Assembly (NCBI GenBank): GCA_014905825.1
Contig: JACGCN010000013.1
Span: forward strand, 620,001 to 684,000
Reading direction: 5' to 3'
Length of the DNA: 64,000 nucleotides
Origin: Lyophyllum atratum
Taxonomy: Eukaryota > Basidiomycota > Agaricomycetes > Agaricales > Lyophyllaceae
Shown: piece after piece, positions 61,615-64,000 of the stretch
How positions within the stretch are numbered: the first letter of the stretch is position 1
Layout of the letters: each line of letters opens with the position of its first letter
Translations under genes and position numbers: made by a program
Notes under the pieces: generated by a model
Database searches by the model: none
Told to the model about the DNA's origin: nothing
Seen by the model: the letters and a program-made list of their open reading frames with translations, nothing else

Positions 61615-62144
61615 TCAATCTGCCACCTTTTTAGCTTCCTCTACATGGAAATCCTTAACAAACCCGCTGTCAAAGAACTCCGTAATCTTTTTCACCTTCT
61701 CGTCGGGGGAGAATTCCACAATGAAGATCATCTCGCTATGCCAAGGGGTACCAAGCTTGGACACTCCGTTGGCATGAGCCTGAATGTACAGGATGAGAAC
61801 GAAGGCGAGGGCCACGATGAGAAAAAAAGTACCTCTACAATAAGGGTGTCCCCTTCTTTCGCCTCGTAGCTTTTGTCTGCAATAAACTATGCTTATTTGC
61901 GGTCAGTGAAGATGCTAAGCCTCATAGGCAGATGCAGGATGCAGACCTTCATTGCTTCCTCCTCAAAGACAGTTCCCATTTTGGCTAGCATCTCCGGCAA
62001 CCCGTCCTTCCCCACAGTCGGCAGGCCAGTCGAGGTCGGGAGAAATACCATTTCGAAGTCATCCGTGATGTACAACGACATATTGTCGAATGAGTGGGCA
62101 GCAAAGTGCTTCAGGCACTCAAGGAAGGTGTCGAGGCGAGTCAT
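61615..62144 (-). CDS. SnoaL/NTF2-like fold protein
   Basis: Small protein with the look of the SnoaL-like (NTF2-like cone) fold, used by many isomerases, hydrolases and binding proteins; the reaction is not inferable. Start ATG 62144: MTRLDTFLECLKHFAAHSFD, then NMSLYITDDFEMVFLPTSTG, LPTVGKDGLPEMLAKMGTVF. Short exons follow (IADKSYEAKEGDTLIVE), and a last exon IQAHANGVSKLGTPWHSEMI, FIVEFSPDEKVKKITEFFDS, GFVKDFHVEEAKKVAD, with stop 61615-61617. The FxxDGKIxxxxEFxDSxFxxxF pattern at the C-terminus is the basis for the call. About 145 residues. Intron positions in the middle are approximate. Confidence 0.7.
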
Positions 62145-63746
62145 GGTTGATACTGATGTTCTGGGGATGGGTTGACTGGAACATATGCGATGGTTTTATG
62201 AAGGCTCGGTATCTATACCGCTCATACACGTTAGGTCTGGGGCAAGAAAACCGATCCGTAAAGGACAGATCCCTGCATTATCACCAGCGAGAACAGGCAA
62301 GAACCCATTTGCAGTATGTTCGAAACGGCCGCCGACAACTAGTGGTTCCCAAGCCTATGTACACCTACATTCAGCATCCCATTATTACATGCGGCTTCTC
62401 AAATGCATGACGAACATATAAGGGACACTCAAGGGAAATGTTGAAGAGGGTAAGTGTTTGAACGAAGGGATCCGGAACAGGATTAGTGAAACCAGGTGGC
62501 AGATACGCCACAAGCATGAAGAAATTCAGAGTTACTGAATGCCCCACGATTCCCTGCACGGCACTCAACATTTCAACATCAATCTCAGCTACGCCCCAAA
62601 CATCGCCTCGTCACGATCCAGAAACCTACCGAGTCGCGAAGAGAGTAAACTTTTGTGTGGCCAGAAGCATCGTCATCTTGTTGGCGCCCACTTCCAAACG
62701 TCCAGCAACCTGAGGAGATGTGATCTACATTGTCATCAGAGTCTTAACGTGGCGTTCCTGGACGAACTGAGCGAAAGACTCTTCCAGCCCAGAGGATATC
62801 ACTTCTTTGCTCTCTTGTCTCCTGGATTGGGATTAGACGAGTGCGCCGATCCATTTCTGGTTGAGATCATTGTAAATTAGTTGTTCTTGCTGTGGACCTG
62901 AGGGAGCCTGCAGGTCCAGGTCAGATTCGGATCATAAAACGACGGTGACTTGACAAACTCACAACATTGGGAAGTTCTTCATCGAAGGGCCTCAAGTCAA
63001 GCCGCTCGAGAACCAAGATTGTCAGGAGTCATTGGTCAAGCTCACGTCCGGCATTCCCAGCCGGCCTAGTGGATCTCGCCTTCAAGGCTGGCCCTTCAAA
63101 AAATTCCTAGATGGTGTGTCGTTGAGCCTTGAAAGATACGAAGTCCTTTGAAGGGGGTGATGAGTTCCGAAGCCAGTTCGAGTTGGTTGATGTCTAGGCG
63201 CGGACGAACGAAAGTGAAAAATCTGAGCCAGAGCCTAAGAGAGTTCGTGACACTCAACCACGAATGCCGTTCGATTTCAGAAGACTTCTGCCTCACAGGA
63301 AAAATTGAAGTATGCAGAAATAAGGCTTCAGGTATATGAAGCGAGACTTGTAATGCTGATCCCGTTGCACCATTCAGGAGCGCCACTCCCTCCATCCCGG
63401 CATGGGTTTAGACGTTTCGGCATCGGGAATCCAGAGAACAATGATGTGGACCTCGCAGCTCTCCATGTAGCTTTGAAATACCGGACCGCAGGGCAAGGGA
63501 GGCTGGAGCCAGAAGTAGGTCCACCCACTGTTTCTTGCGGGATGAACAATCGGGAGAACACAAGAACTTGCAAGCGCCGCCAAGCGGCGCCGAATGAGTT
63601 TGAATTATCAACAACGCCCACACGTGACGGATATCCAAAAAGTAACGGTGCAAGTTTCAGTGTAACGCTCATCTTGCTCTTTTCGTTTCTCTCAAATGCG
63701 GAGTGTATATACGGGGGACTAAACTGTCCTCACAAGTCGAGTGGCT
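62145..63746. other. unassigned region, minus-strand fragments
   Basis: Minus-strand frames at 62371-62571, 63096-63395 and 63328-63672 look partly protein-like (for example NSLRLWLRFFTFVRPRLDIN; YMESCEVHIIVLWIPDAETS) but could not be joined or assigned. It may contain a decayed or unrecognised gene, and the promoter of the gene at 63747. Confidence 0.3.
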
Positions 63747-64000
63747 ATGGCGCCAGACATAAGTACCACTATACACGACGACCTCTGCGGTGGCACAGAC
63801 TTCTCGTTGCTCTCATGGCTCGAACACCAATGGGTCGCCTGGTACATCGCGATCGGCAGTTTTACTATCGCGACTGGATTAATGTCTTTCTTACTAGACG
63901 AAGCACGTATCAGCTACTCTTATTTCAGGTCATTATACTTACCGTTTTCCCTTTGCTTTTTTGTGTAGGTCATTTATTTTGGACGGAGCATCCCTTGGAT
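63747..64000 (+). CDS. C-4 methylsterol oxidase-like (ERG25-type), partial at window edge
   Basis: Start of a fatty acid hydroxylase-superfamily protein resembling sterol C-4 methyl oxidase, an ER di-iron enzyme of ergosterol synthesis. It begins MAPDISTTIHDDLCGGTDFS, then LLSWLEHQWVAWYIAIGSFT and IATGLMSFLLDE, close to the family's WxxWYxxxxxxxxATGxMSFxxHE segment. The next exon starts at about 63969 with VIYFGRSIPW, the ERG25 hallmark. Keeping frame between them needs a GC donor (GCACGT after GAA, about 63903) rather than the available GT sites, or else a frame error. The histidine boxes lie beyond the window, so activity cannot be judged. Confidence 0.7.

Overview
The window reads as nuclear DNA of a mushroom-forming basidiomycete (Agaricomycetes). 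Genes are split by many 45-60 bp introns with GT..AG ends and CTAAT/CTGAC-like branch sites. Several families are ones I know mainly from basidiomycetes: class I hydrophobins, DUF6534 and DUF3433 membrane proteins, CPL1-like secreted protein, and kinase-like proteins with an HGDLKG loop. No rRNA, tRNA or CRISPR array was seen. Products were recognised by reading spliced exons; no database search was run.

Layout. 1-1.8 kb: nothing assignable. 1.8-4.8 kb: an SFP1-like C2H2 zinc-finger frame that runs without a stop into a protein-kinase-like gene. 6.4-9.8 kb: a secreted serine beta-lactamase-like hydrolase whose third coding exon carries a 1,124 bp hAT-type element with an exact 8 bp target duplication. 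10.9-12.2 kb: Gfd2/YDR514C-like RNase H-fold protein. 12.7-15.4 kb: DUF3433 membrane protein. 16.4-18.2 kb: a hydrophobin remnant and an intact hydrophobin. 20.6-22.6 kb: beta-tubulin. 23.8-25.2 kb: a second hydrophobin and a 54-residue Cys/Gly/Ile-rich protein gene with a 5-nt first coding exon. 26.1-33.3 kb: the multifunctional pyrimidine enzyme (CPSase-DHOase-like-ATCase, URA2).

34.5-40.7 kb is a compact housekeeping block: fungal SLATT protein, NC2-alpha, GINS subunit Sld5 (minus), DUF3074 protein and Dap1 (minus). 41-45 kb: a secreted BNR_4 protein and a CPL1-like secreted protein (minus). 46.1-47.6 kb: a gag-like, apparently frameshifted transposon-derived ORF. 48.3-51.2 kb: Epl1 of the NuA4 acetyltransferase (minus). 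54-56.7 kb: AzgA-type purine permease. 58.4-60.5 kb: DUF6534 protein. 61.6-62.1 kb: SnoaL-like protein (minus). 63.7 kb to the edge: the start of a C-4 methylsterol oxidase-like (ERG25) gene.

Neighbours do not form an evident biosynthetic cluster. Functional links are loose: URA2 and the purine permease both serve nucleotide supply, Dap1 and ERG25 both concern sterols, and Epl1 and NC2-alpha act in transcription. The most notable points are the hAT insertion into an otherwise intact hydrolase, the zinc-finger/kinase continuous frame with loss of the beta-3 lysine, and the tiny Cys-rich gene flanked by duplicated CRE-like palindromes.
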